From positions 1 through 11,096 of the forward strand of contig JANXTP010000138.1 of the NCBI GenBank assembly GCA_025352345.1: DNA of 11,096 nucleotides, given 5' to 3'. How positions within the stretch are numbered: position 1 is the stretch's first letter; every line of letters begins with the position of its first letter. Under the pieces are notes generated by a model. It did not search any database. It was given only the letters and a program-made list of their open reading frames with translations, and had not been told where the DNA came from. The stretch comes from Burkholderiales bacterium. GTDB taxonomy: Bacteria > Pseudomonadota > Gammaproteobacteria > Burkholderiales > Burkholderiaceae_C. Shown piece by piece: positions 1 through 6,769 of this stretch. Position numbers and translations under genes: made by a program.

Positions 1-513
1 CTGGTGCAAACGCTGGAAACCGTGGCCGCGGTCTGCGTGAAGTCGCTCGGCCAGCGCGGCAAGCTGCTGTTCATGGGCAATGGCGGCAGCGCTGCCGATT
101 CCCAACATTTGGCCGGCGAGATGGTCAGCCGCTTCGCCTACGACCGCCCGGGCCTCGCAGCCGTCGCGCTGACGGTGGACACCTCGGTGATGACCGCGAT
201 CGGCAACGACTACGGCTACGAGCTGCTGTTCTCGCGGCAGGTGGAGGCGCTGGGCCAGCCGGGCGATGTGCTGTTCGGTTTCTCGACCTCGGGCAAGTCG
301 CCCAACATCCTGAAGGCGCTGCGCACAGCGCGTGAGATGGGCCTGGTGACGGTGGGCATGACGGGCAACCGCGGCGAGGCCATCACGCAGCTGGTGGATC
401 ACTGCGTGGAGATTCCGTCGGCCTGCACGCCGAACATCCAGGAAGGCCACATCGTGGTCGGCCACATCATCTGTGGGCTGATCGAGGCCGCCATCTTTCC
501 GCAAAAGAAGTGA
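1..513 (+). CDS. gmhA: Phosphoheptose isomerase GmhA, 5'-truncated by the window edge
   Basis: This cytoplasmic SIS-domain isomerase converts D-sedoheptulose 7-phosphate to D-glycero-D-manno-heptose 7-phosphate, the first step of nucleotide-activated heptose synthesis. The visible 170 codons run from the window edge in frame 1 to a TGA. Family members are about 190-195 residues, so roughly 20-25 N-terminal residues are missing, and the GTG at position 4 is probably internal. The sugar-phosphate loop GNGGSAADSQHLAGE lies near visible residues 26-40. Its HLAGE supplies the His and Glu expected as metal ligands. Near the C terminus, TPNIQEGH followed by another His gives the Gln-x7-His spacing of the other two ligands in the E. 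coli enzyme. FSTSGKSPN is the second SIS phosphate-binding segment. The stop overlaps the hddC start as GTGA, so the two genes are translationally coupled. The identity is clear; the only uncertainty is the missing 5' end. Confidence 0.95.
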   Translation: MVQTLETVAAVCVKSLGQRGKLLFMGNGGSAADSQHLAGEMVSRFAYDRPGLAAVALTVDTSVMTAIGNDYGYELLFSRQVEALGQPGDVLFGFSTSGKSPNILKALRTAREMGLVTVGMTGNRGEAITQLVDHCVEIPSACTPNIQEGHIVVGHIICGLIEAAIFPQKK

Positions 514-1211
514 AGGCGATCGTGCTGGCCGGCGGGCTGGGCACGCGGCTGCGCGAGCGCGTGCCCGACCTGCCCAAGCCGATGGCGCCGGTGGCCGGCC
601 GTCCCTTTCTCGAATACCTGCTGGACGCGCTGGCCCGCTGCGGCTGCGACGAGGTGGTGCTGTCGGTGGGTCACCTGTGGCAGAAGATCGAAGCGCATTT
701 CGGCAACCGCTACAACGGCATGGCGCTGCGCTATGCGGTCGAGCAGACGCCGCTGGGCACCGGCGGTGCGATCGCCTTCGCACTGGCACAGTTGCCGGCC
801 GACACCGACGCCGTGCTGACACTGAACGGCGACACCTTCCTCGATGTCGATTTCGCCGAGGTGTTTGCCCACCACCATGCCGCCGGCCTGCCGATCTCGA
901 TGGTGCTGCGCGAGGTCGACGACACGATGCGTTATGGCGCTGTTCTGGTGGAGGCGGGCCGCGTGCAGAGCTTTGCCGACAAGGGCCGCAGCGGGCCGGG
1001 CCTGATCAACGCAGGCACCTATGTGCTGGACCCGCGCTGGTTTCGAACGCTCGGCCTGCCGGCGTGTTTCTCGATGGAGGCCGACGTGCTGCAGGCGCGC
1101 TGTGCCGAGCTGCGGCCGGCGGCCTTCGTGACCGATGCGAACTTCATCGACATCGGCATTCCGCAGGACTACGACCGCGCGCAGCAGGTGCTGCCGCAGT
1201 GGCTGGCGTGA
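510..1211 (+). CDS. hddC: D-glycero-alpha-D-manno-heptose 1-phosphate guanylyltransferase (HddC-like nucleotidyltransferase)
   Basis: This is a 233-residue single-domain sugar-nucleotidyltransferase of the NTP_transferase family. It probably joins GTP and D-glycero-alpha-D-manno-heptose 1-phosphate to make GDP-heptose for a surface glycan. The signature LAGGLGTRL lies at residues 6-14. PKPM at 22-25 carries the Lys typical of this fold. NGDTF with metal-binding Asp108 follows LGTGGA at 82-87, and NAGTYVLDP is the sugar-binding segment. The motifs alone do not separate heptose from mannose or glucose 1-phosphate. Its place between gmhA and gmhB, and its HddC-like length, decide the call. It starts at GTG 510 inside the gmhA stop (GTGA), with only a weak A/G-rich stretch ahead, so re-initiation by terminating ribosomes is likely. 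It ends in a second GTGA overlap with gmhB. An RmlA- or GlmU-type specificity is the main alternative. Confidence 0.82.
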   Translation: MKAIVLAGGLGTRLRERVPDLPKPMAPVAGRPFLEYLLDALARCGCDEVVLSVGHLWQKIEAHFGNRYNGMALRYAVEQTPLGTGGAIAFALAQLPADTDAVLTLNGDTFLDVDFAEVFAHHHAAGLPISMVLREVDDTMRYGAVLVEAGRVQSFADKGRSGPGLINAGTYVLDPRWFRTLGLPACFSMEADVLQARCAELRPAAFVTDANFIDIGIPQDYDRAQQVLPQWLA

Positions 1212-1738
1212 ACGCGCGGGCATTGTTTCTCGACCGCGATGGCGTGATCAACGTCAACCACGGCTATGTGCACCGACCGGAGCAGATGGACTTCGTGCCG
1301 GGTATCTTCGCGCTGGGCCGCGCCGCGGTGCAGCGGGGCTACCGGCTGATCGTGGTGACGAACCAGGCCGGCATCGGCCGCGGCTATTACACCGAGGCCG
1401 ATTTCGCTGCCGTCACCGCCTGGATGTGCGAGCAGTTCGCAGCAGAAGGCGCGGTCATCACCACGGTCTATCACTGCCCGTATCACCCCGAGCATGGCGT
1501 GGGCGAGTACCGGCGTGAATCAGACTGGCGCAAGCCCGGGCCAGGGATGCTGCTGGCTGCTGCCGCCGAACATGGTCTGCACCTGCCTGATTGCGTGCTG
1601 GTCGGCGACATGGAGTCGGATGTCGAAGCCGGGCTGAACGCCGGTGTGGGGCGGGTGATCCGATATGCCGACAAGGCCACTGACAGCCGCGCCCACCAGG
1701 TGGTGCCATCCCTCGAACAATGCATTGATTTCCTGTGA
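1208..1738 (+). CDS. gmhB: D-glycero-D-manno-heptose 1,7-bisphosphate 7-phosphatase GmhB (HAD family)
   Basis: This 176-residue HAD-superfamily (histidinol-phosphate-phosphatase-like) enzyme removes the 7-phosphate of heptose 1,7-bisphosphate to give heptose 1-phosphate, the substrate of the HddC-type enzyme encoded just upstream. Motif I is FLDRDGVIN with nucleophile Asp9 and acid/base Asp11. Motif II is VVTNQAGIGRG (49-59), motif III is RKPGPGM with Lys109, and motif IV is VGDMESD with Asp134 and Asp138. In E. coli GmhB a C-x-H-x12-C-x-C loop binds zinc. At the aligned places this protein has Cys90, Tyr92, Ser105 and Trp107, so only one ligand remains although the loop length is the same. 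The start is GTG 1208, because the overlapping hddC stop makes GTGA and no other start precedes motif I closely. The gene ends in another GTGA. The anomer it prefers cannot be read directly, but the neighbouring hddC argues for the alpha form. Confidence 0.9.
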   Translation: MNARALFLDRDGVINVNHGYVHRPEQMDFVPGIFALGRAAVQRGYRLIVVTNQAGIGRGYYTEADFAAVTAWMCEQFAAEGAVITTVYHCPYHPEHGVGEYRRESDWRKPGPGMLLAAAAEHGLHLPDCVLVGDMESDVEAGLNAGVGRVIRYADKATDSRAHQVVPSLEQCIDFL

Positions 1739-1743
1739 AGGAG
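1738..1743 (+). promoter_or_regulatory. Ribosome binding site deciding a TTG start for the deacetylase
   Basis: AAGGAG is a near-complete Shine-Dalgarno sequence whose first base is the last base of the gmhB TGA. It lies six bases before the in-frame TTG at 1750, which is ideal spacing, and it is downstream of the alternative GTG at 1735. It therefore favours TTG 1750 as the deacetylase start, although re-initiation at GTG 1735 cannot be excluded. Confidence 0.6.
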
Positions 1744-1749
1744 TCTGCG

Positions 1750-2808
1750 TTGCATGCCTTTACCGATGTCAATGGCCGGCGTGCTCTGTTGCGCTGTGGC
1801 GCGGCGTGGGGTCTTGCTGCAACCTTGCCTCCGCAGGCCTGCGCTGCAGCGCCTCCGGTGACTGCGTCTTCGGGTGGAACGCGAATCGCGCGCTGGAAAG
1901 ACGATTGCAACGCCGCCTTCCTGCTGATGTTCGACGACAGCTACCTGAGCCACTGGCAGGTGGCAGCGCCTGAGCTGGTCAAGCGCGGGATGATCGCGAC
2001 GTTCTACATCAACCCCGGCAAGGCTGAGTACCAGAAGTTCGCCAGCCACTGGGAGGACGAGCTTTGGCGGCAGGGCATGGTCTACGCCGATCACACGATG
2101 ACGCACCAGGGCTTTGCCGATCTGGATGGGGCGGAACATGAGATTGGCGATTGCGCCGACATCATTCGGCGCATCGTGCCGGGCCCAGAGCGGCGGTTGC
2201 TGTCGTTTGGAAAGCCCGGCCTGGGCCCTGGGCACTGGAACATCAGCGCAGAAGACTTTGCGGCGCTGTTGCGGCGGCACGATCTGATCGATCGCCCGAC
2301 GTTCGACAAGCACGGTGCGGTCTATCACCTGCAATCCTCCGAGCAGATGCTGGCGCTGGCCGATCGCGCGATTGCGACGCAGGGGATGGAGTACCTGATC
2401 ATCCATGGCGTCGAGCGGATCGGCCCCAATGTGAAGTGGCAGGATTTCTGGGCGCTGAAGCAGGACGTGTTTCTGCCGCTGCTCGATGGGCTGCAGCAAC
2501 GCCAGGCGCAGCGTCAGTTGTGGATCACCGACCACATCTCGCAGCACCAGTACGAGACCGAGCGCGACAGTGCCGAGTTGCGCGTGCGGTCTGCCGAGGA
2601 CGGCACCTTGCGCGTCGAGCTGACGTGCCAGGCCGACCCGCTGCTCTACCGGTTGCCGTTGACGCTGTTGACCGAGCTGCCGAGCACCTGGCGCGAGGCG
2701 CTGGTCACCCAAGGCGACCGAGAAAAGCGTGTGGCCGTGACCGATCGGCTCATCCGGTACGACGCCATTCCTGGCGGCGGCACCATCGTCGTCCGACCCA
2801 TCGGCTAG
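1750..2808 (+). CDS. Polysaccharide deacetylase family protein, probably exported (Tat-like signal)
   Basis: This probable metal-dependent carbohydrate esterase of the NodB/CE4 kind is 352 residues from TTG 1750. It would remove N- or O-acetyl groups from a polysaccharide outside the cytoplasm. LLMFDDSY carries the Asp pair (62-63) and ADHTMTHQGF the H-x3-H metal site (His115, His119). LIIHG with His219 resembles the late catalytic-His motif. The usual RxPY loop is not obvious; SFGKPGLG stands near that place. About 80 C-terminal residues look like an added beta-rich domain. The N terminus has Arg10-Arg11 followed by ALLR, then a small-residue hydrophobic stretch to about residue 33 ending near ACAAA, which suggests a Tat signal peptide. 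The start is chosen from the AAGGAG at 1738-1743; GTG 1735 would add five residues and make a GTGA overlap with gmhB. Co-transcription with heptose genes suggests it modifies the same polymer, but its substrate is unknown. Confidence 0.82.
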   Translation: MHAFTDVNGRRALLRCGAAWGLAATLPPQACAAAPPVTASSGGTRIARWKDDCNAAFLLMFDDSYLSHWQVAAPELVKRGMIATFYINPGKAEYQKFASHWEDELWRQGMVYADHTMTHQGFADLDGAEHEIGDCADIIRRIVPGPERRLLSFGKPGLGPGHWNISAEDFAALLRRHDLIDRPTFDKHGAVYHLQSSEQMLALADRAIATQGMEYLIIHGVERIGPNVKWQDFWALKQDVFLPLLDGLQQRQAQRQLWITDHISQHQYETERDSAELRVRSAEDGTLRVELTCQADPLLYRLPLTLLTELPSTWREALVTQGDREKRVAVTDRLIRYDAIPGGGTIVVRPIG

Positions 2809-2851
2809 TGAGCTGAGACCTGACCCTGCGGTCTTCCATCCGAGGACACGT
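2809..2851. terminator. Short convergent gap with a weak candidate hairpin
   Basis: These 43 bases separate the convergent deacetylase and ugd stop codons. AGACC at 2816-2820 can pair with GGTCT at 2830-2834 around a nine-base loop; an alternative is GACC at 2822-2825 with GGTC at 2830-2833. Neither strand has a T-run after the stem, so this is at best a weak shared terminator. Rho-dependent ending or read-through into the opposite gene is equally possible. Confidence 0.22.
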
Positions 2852-4177
2852 TCAGCCCGGCCGCCCGATGCTCGTGTACTCGATGCCCAGCGTGCGGAGG
2901 AACGCCGGCTCGTACAGGTTCCGGCCGTCGATCACCACCGGCTGCTTCAGCAGGGTCTTGATGGCATCGAAGTCGGGGCTCTTGAACTCTTTCCATTCGG
3001 TGATGATGACCAGCGCGTCTGAGCCTTCCAGTGCCTGCGTCTGGTTGTCGACGAAGGTCAGCCCCTTGACGCCTTCCAGCACCCGTTTGGATTCGGGCAT
3101 CGCCACCGGGTCGTAGGCCTTAATGGTGGCGCCGCGCTTGGCCAGTTCGGCGATCACCACGCGGCTCGGTGCGTCGCGCATGTCGTCGGTGTTGGGCTTG
3201 AACGAGAGGCCCCAGATGGCGAACTGGCGGCCGCTCAGGTCTTCACCGAAGCGCTTGACGACCTTGTCGACCAGCACATGCTTTTGCTTGTCGTTGGCGG
3301 CTTCCACCGCGGTCAGCACCTGCAGCGTGACGCCGTTGTCTTTGGCGGTTTTCACCAGCGCTTTCACGTCTTTCGGGAAGCACGACCCACCGTAGCCAGC
3401 GCCGGCATACAGGAAGTGCGTGCCGATGCGCGGGTCGCTGCCGATGCCCTTGCGCACCAGCTCGATGTCGGCGCCCACCTTCTCGGCCAGCAGCGCGAGC
3501 TCGTTCATGAAGCTGATGCGGGTGGCCAGCATCGAGTTGGCGGCGTACTTGGTGAATTCGGCGCTCTTGATGTCCATCACCAGCAGCTTGTCGTGGTTGC
3601 GCATGAAGGGCGAGTAGATCGAGCGCATCAACAGGATCGCGCGCTCGTCGTCGGCACCGACGACGATGCGGTCGGGCCGCATGAAGTCGTCGACCGCCGC
3701 GCCTTCCTTCAGAAATTCGGGGTTCGAGACGATGGCGAAATCGACGGCGACGCCGCGCTTCGCCAGTTCTTCGGCCACCGCCGCACGGACCTTCTCGCCG
3801 GTGCCCACCGGCACCGTGCTCTTGTCGACGATGACCTTGTAGTCGGTCATGTGGCGGCCTACGTTGCGCGCGGCGGCGACCACGTATTGCAGGTCGGCCG
3901 AGCCGTCTTCGTCTGGTGGCGTGCCCACGCCGATGAACTGCAAGGTGCCGTGGTTGACGGCAGCGACGATGTCGGTGGTGAACTGCAAGCGACCAGCGGT
4001 GCGGTTGCGCTTGACGACGTCGAGCAGCCCCGGCTCGTGGATCGGGATGCCGCCGTCTTCGAGGATCTTGATCTTGGCCGCGTCCACGTCGAGGCACATC
4101 ACATGGTTGCCCATTTCTGCCAGGCAGGCGCCGGTGACGAGGCCGACATAGCCGGTACCGATGATGGTGATTTTCAT
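2852..4177 (-). CDS. ugd: UDP-glucose 6-dehydrogenase
   Basis: This cytoplasmic NAD-dependent enzyme oxidises UDP-glucose to UDP-glucuronate, an acidic sugar donor for exopolysaccharide or capsule. It is 441 residues, the normal length for the bacterial Ugd/TuaD type. The N-terminal Rossmann domain opens with IIGTGYVGLVTG (residues 5-16). GTPPDEDGSADL (85-96) and NPEFLKEGAA (152-161) are family signatures. GYGGSCFPKD (261-270) contains catalytic Cys266. The C-terminal UDP-binding domain includes WGLSFKPNTDDMRDAPS (322-338). The start is ATG 4177, with a purine-rich GAGAG nine bases ahead on the coding strand (about 4187-4191). It is the last gene of the minus-strand unit, 34 bases after manC. 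UDP-N-acetylmannosamine dehydrogenases are distant relatives, but the motifs and length fit UDP-glucose much better. Confidence 0.95.
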   Translation of the reverse strand: MKITIIGTGYVGLVTGACLAEMGNHVMCLDVDAAKIKILEDGGIPIHEPGLLDVVKRNRTAGRLQFTTDIVAAVNHGTLQFIGVGTPPDEDGSADLQYVVAAARNVGRHMTDYKVIVDKSTVPVGTGEKVRAAVAEELAKRGVAVDFAIVSNPEFLKEGAAVDDFMRPDRIVVGADDERAILLMRSIYSPFMRNHDKLLVMDIKSAEFTKYAANSMLATRISFMNELALLAEKVGADIELVRKGIGSDPRIGTHFLYAGAGYGGSCFPKDVKALVKTAKDNGVTLQVLTAVEAANDKQKHVLVDKVVKRFGEDLSGRQFAIWGLSFKPNTDDMRDAPSRVVIAELAKRGATIKAYDPVAMPESKRVLEGVKGLTFVDNQTQALEGSDALVIITEWKEFKSPDFDAIKTLLKQPVVIDGRNLYEPAFLRTLGIEYTSIGRPG

Positions 4178-4211
4178 GGGGTGGTTCTCTCGAGTGGATG
4201 GAAGGAGTTGT

Positions 4212-5672
4212 TCAACTGATGCGCCCGTAGGTGTCTTCGAAGCGCACGATGTCGTCTTCGCCGAGGTAGCTGCCGGACTGCACCTCGATGATTTCCAGCG
4301 GTACCTTGCCGGGGTTGGCCAGGCGGTGCACTTGGCCGAGCGGGATGTAGGTGCTCTGGTTTTCGCTCAGCAGGATCACCTGCTCGCCGTTGGTGACCTC
4401 GGCAGTGCCGCGCACGACGATCCAGTGTTCAGCGCGGTGGTGGTGCTTTTGCAGGCTCAGCGTGGCACCCGGCTTGACCATGATGCGCTTGACCTGGAAG
4501 CGTGCGCCAGCGTCGATGCTGTCGTACCAGCCCCAGGGGCGGTGCACTTGCCGGTGCAGCGTGTGTTCGGTGCGGCCGTCGCGCTGCAACTGGCCGACGA
4601 TCTGCTTGACCTCCTGGCTGCGGCTGCGGTGGGTGACCAGCACGGCGTCGGGCGTTTCGACGACCACCACGTCGTCGAGGCCGATCACGCCGACCAGCCT
4701 GCTGGTGGCATGCACCAGCGTGTTGCGGCTGTCGCGCAGCATCGCGTCGCCGTGGTGGGCGTTGCCGGCGGCGTCTTTCGTGCTGACCTCCCACACCGCG
4801 TCCCAGGCGCCGAGGTCGGACCAGCCAGCATCCATGGGCACCATGCGCACGTCGAAGTCGGGTGAGGAGGGGCAGTGCTCCATCACCGCGTAATCGACCG
4901 ACTCGCTGGGGATCGCTTCGAACGCCGCGCGGTCGGGACGGATGAAGCTGGCGTCGGTGGTGTGACTGGCCCAGGCGGTTTCGGTGGCAGCGGCGATGTC
5001 GGGCCGGAATTGCCGCAGTGCTTTCAACCACACCGAGGCACGCACGACAAAGATGCCGCTGTTCCAGTAGTAGCGTCCGTCGGTGACATAGCGTTGCGCA
5101 GTGGGCAGGTCGGGCTTCTCGACGAACTCGGCGACGCGTTGCGCAGTGTTGGCGTCACCACTGTGGGCCTGGGTGCAACGCAAGTAGCCGAACCCTGTTT
5201 CCGGCCCCGTCGGTGCGATGCCGAGCGTCACGATGGCGCCCTGCGCGGCGGCGCGCACAGCAGCTTGCAGCGCCAGCGTGCATGCGGTTTCGTCGACATA
5301 AGCATGGTCGGCCGCGGTCACCACCAGCACCGGATCGGCGCCGTCGGCACTGGCCTGCAGCGCGGCCAGCGTCATGGCGGGCGCGGTGTTGCGCCCCATG
5401 GGCTCCAGCAGCACGGTGGCCGGCGGCAGCTTCAGTTCGCGCAGCTGATCTAGCACGAGAAAGCGGTGCTCTTCGTTGCCGACGATCAGCGGGGCGGCCA
5501 CCGTGATGTCATCGGCCGCCAGGCTGGTCAGCCGCTGTGCCGCCTGCTGGAACAGGCTCTGGTTGCCTTGCAGCACCAGGAACTGCTTCGGGTGCTGGGC
5601 GCGTGACAACGGCCACAGCCGCGTGCCGCTGCCGCCGGCCATGATGACGGGGTGAACCAGGATCGAAGTCAC
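4212..5672 (-). CDS. manC: Bifunctional mannose-1-phosphate guanylyltransferase / mannose-6-phosphate isomerase (type II)
   Basis: This 486-residue cytoplasmic enzyme makes GDP-mannose from mannose 1-phosphate and, through its C-terminal cupin, interconverts fructose 6-phosphate and mannose 6-phosphate. The nucleotidyltransferase signature MAGGSGTRLWPLSR lies at 11-24, followed by HPKQF at 27-31. FVEKP at 183-187 and YYWNSGIFV at 201-209 are typical of the guanylyltransferase. The type II isomerase domain covers roughly residues 370-482 and has QKHHHRAEHW at 408-417 with its metal-binding histidines. The architecture is that of ManC/AlgA/XanB. The phosphomannomutase needed between the two activities is not in the window. 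The start is GTG 5672, with only a weak TGGA-like Shine-Dalgarno sequence; the internal ATG at residue 11 falls inside the signature and is too late. The gene follows galE after an unusually long 74-base gap. Confidence 0.95.
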   Translation of the reverse strand: MTSILVHPVIMAGGSGTRLWPLSRAQHPKQFLVLQGNQSLFQQAAQRLTSLAADDITVAAPLIVGNEEHRFLVLDQLRELKLPPATVLLEPMGRNTAPAMTLAALQASADGADPVLVVTAADHAYVDETACTLALQAAVRAAAQGAIVTLGIAPTGPETGFGYLRCTQAHSGDANTAQRVAEFVEKPDLPTAQRYVTDGRYYWNSGIFVVRASVWLKALRQFRPDIAAATETAWASHTTDASFIRPDRAAFEAIPSESVDYAVMEHCPSSPDFDVRMVPMDAGWSDLGAWDAVWEVSTKDAAGNAHHGDAMLRDSRNTLVHATSRLVGVIGLDDVVVVETPDAVLVTHRSRSQEVKQIVGQLQRDGRTEHTLHRQVHRPWGWYDSIDAGARFQVKRIMVKPGATLSLQKHHHRAEHWIVVRGTAEVTNGEQVILLSENQSTYIPLGQVHRLANPGKVPLEIIEVQSGSYLGEDDIVRFEDTYGRIS

Positions 5673-5746
5673 GGCAATTCCAATTTATCTACGTGAAGGT
5701 CAACCAAACAAGCGTCGTTGGGCATCTATCCTGAAACACCTTTGTG
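5673..5746 (-). other. AT-richer spacer inside the minus-strand operon, possible internal control point
   Basis: The 74 bases between the galE stop and the manC GTG are 33/74 G+C by count (about 45%), against visibly much higher GC in the flanking genes. A TTGACC on the minus strand (5703 to 5698) resembles a -35 box, but no acceptable -10 lies 16-18 bases downstream. No strong hairpin or T-run was found. It may hold a promoter, an RNA-processing site or nothing functional. Confidence 0.25.
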
Positions 5747-6769
5747 TCAGTGGCCGTAACCGTTCGGGTTCGACTGCTGCCAGCGCCAGCTGTCGGCGCA
5801 CATCGCGTCAATGCCGCGGGTGGCCTGCCAACCCAGCAACTCGCGCGCCCGATTGGCGTCCGCATAACAGGCCGCCACATCGCCCGGGCGGCGAGCGACG
5901 ATGTCGTACGGGATGGCCCGCCCGCTGGCCCGCTCGAAGGCACGCACCAGTTCCAGCACGCTGTGGCCGCGGCCGGTGCCCAGGTTGGCGGTGAACGAGC
6001 TGCCCGAGGCATCCATCAGGTGGCGCAAGGCCGCGACATGGCCCTCTGCCAGATCGCTGACATGGATGTAGTCGCGCACGCCAGTGCCATCGGGGGTGTC
6101 GTAGTCGTTGCCGAACACCTGAAGGCGTTTACGCTTGCCCACGGCCACCTGGGTGATGTAGGGCATCAGGTTGTTCGGGATGCCGCGTGGGTCTTCGCCG
6201 ATCAGGCCGCTGTCGTGCGCTCCCACCGGGTTGAAATAGCGCAGCAGCGCGATGCGCCAGGCCGGGTCGGCACGGGCGACGTCGGCGAGGAGGTTCTCGC
6301 TGATCAGCTTGGTCGCGCCGTAGGGGCTGGTGGTGGCGAGCGCCGCGTTCTCCGGAATCGGCAACTGCTCGGGTGATCCGTACACGGTGGCGCTCGAACT
6401 GAACACGAAGGTCTTGCAGCCGGCCGCGCTCATCGCCTCGGCCACGCTGACCAGCCCGCCGATGTTGTTGCGGTAATAAGCCAACGGCTTGGCGCTGCTT
6501 TCACCGACCGCCTTGAAGGCGGCGAAGTGGACCACCGCGCTGATCGGATGGCGCTTGAACAGCGAGAGCATCGCCGCGCGGTCGCAGACATCGGCTCGCT
6601 CGAACAACGGGACTCGCCCGCCCAGGCGTTGCAGCCGGTTCAGCACTTCAGGTGAGCTGTTGGAAAAATCGTCGACGCCGATGACGTCGTAACCCGCTGC
6701 CCACAGCGCCAACCAGGTGTGCGAGGCGATGTAGCCGGTGGCCCCAGTCAGCAGGACGGTGCCGCTCAT
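5747..6769 (-). CDS. galE: UDP-glucose 4-epimerase
   Basis: This extended short-chain dehydrogenase/reductase of 340 residues interconverts UDP-glucose and UDP-galactose using tightly bound NAD, giving the galactose donor for polymer assembly. The N-terminal nucleotide loop reads LLTGATGYIASH (residues 6-17). FSSSATVYGSPEQLPIPE (123-140) carries the catalytic Ser and the usual GalE sequence. SPYGATK has Tyr150 and Lys154 of the YxxxK pair. YFNPVGAH, NNLMPYITQVAVGKR and DYDTPDGTGVRDYIHV are further strong GalE markers. The third glycine of the G-x-x-G-x-x-G loop is Ala15 (codon GCC), which differs from the usual GYIGSH. The ATG start overlaps the stop of the beta-barrel gene as ATGA, so translation is probably coupled. 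An epimerase acting on N-acetylated UDP-hexoses as well cannot be ruled out. Confidence 0.94.
   Translation of the reverse strand: MSGTVLLTGATGYIASHTWLALWAAGYDVIGVDDFSNSSPEVLNRLQRLGGRVPLFERADVCDRAAMLSLFKRHPISAVVHFAAFKAVGESSAKPLAYYRNNIGGLVSVAEAMSAAGCKTFVFSSSATVYGSPEQLPIPENAALATTSPYGATKLISENLLADVARADPAWRIALLRYFNPVGAHDSGLIGEDPRGIPNNLMPYITQVAVGKRKRLQVFGNDYDTPDGTGVRDYIHVSDLAEGHVAALRHLMDASGSSFTANLGTGRGHSVLELVRAFERASGRAIPYDIVARRPGDVAACYADANRARELLGWQATRGIDAMCADSWRWQQSNPNGYGH

Noticed and set aside
677..1207. Upstream extension of the gmhB frame across hddC
   Set aside because: The extension is Arg/Ala-rich out-of-frame translation of hddC. HAD motif I begins only after GTG 1208.
399..1223. Long minus-strand open frame opposite gmhA and hddC (274 codons)
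   Set aside because: It is antisense to two clearly conserved genes, its translation is Arg/His/Gln-rich with no known motif, and such frames are normal in GC-rich DNA.
1483..2712. 409-codon minus-strand frame opposite the deacetylase
   Set aside because: The deacetylase frame on the plus strand has catalytic motifs and a signal peptide; the antisense product has none.
3278..4219. 313-codon plus-strand frame opposite ugd
   Set aside because: Composition is Val/Asp/His-rich shadow translation, and ugd on the minus strand is unmistakable.
5675..5703. Sigma-70 promoter ahead of manC using TTGACC as -35
   Set aside because: The hexamers 16-18 bases downstream (such as GAATTG and GGAATT) match the -10 consensus poorly.
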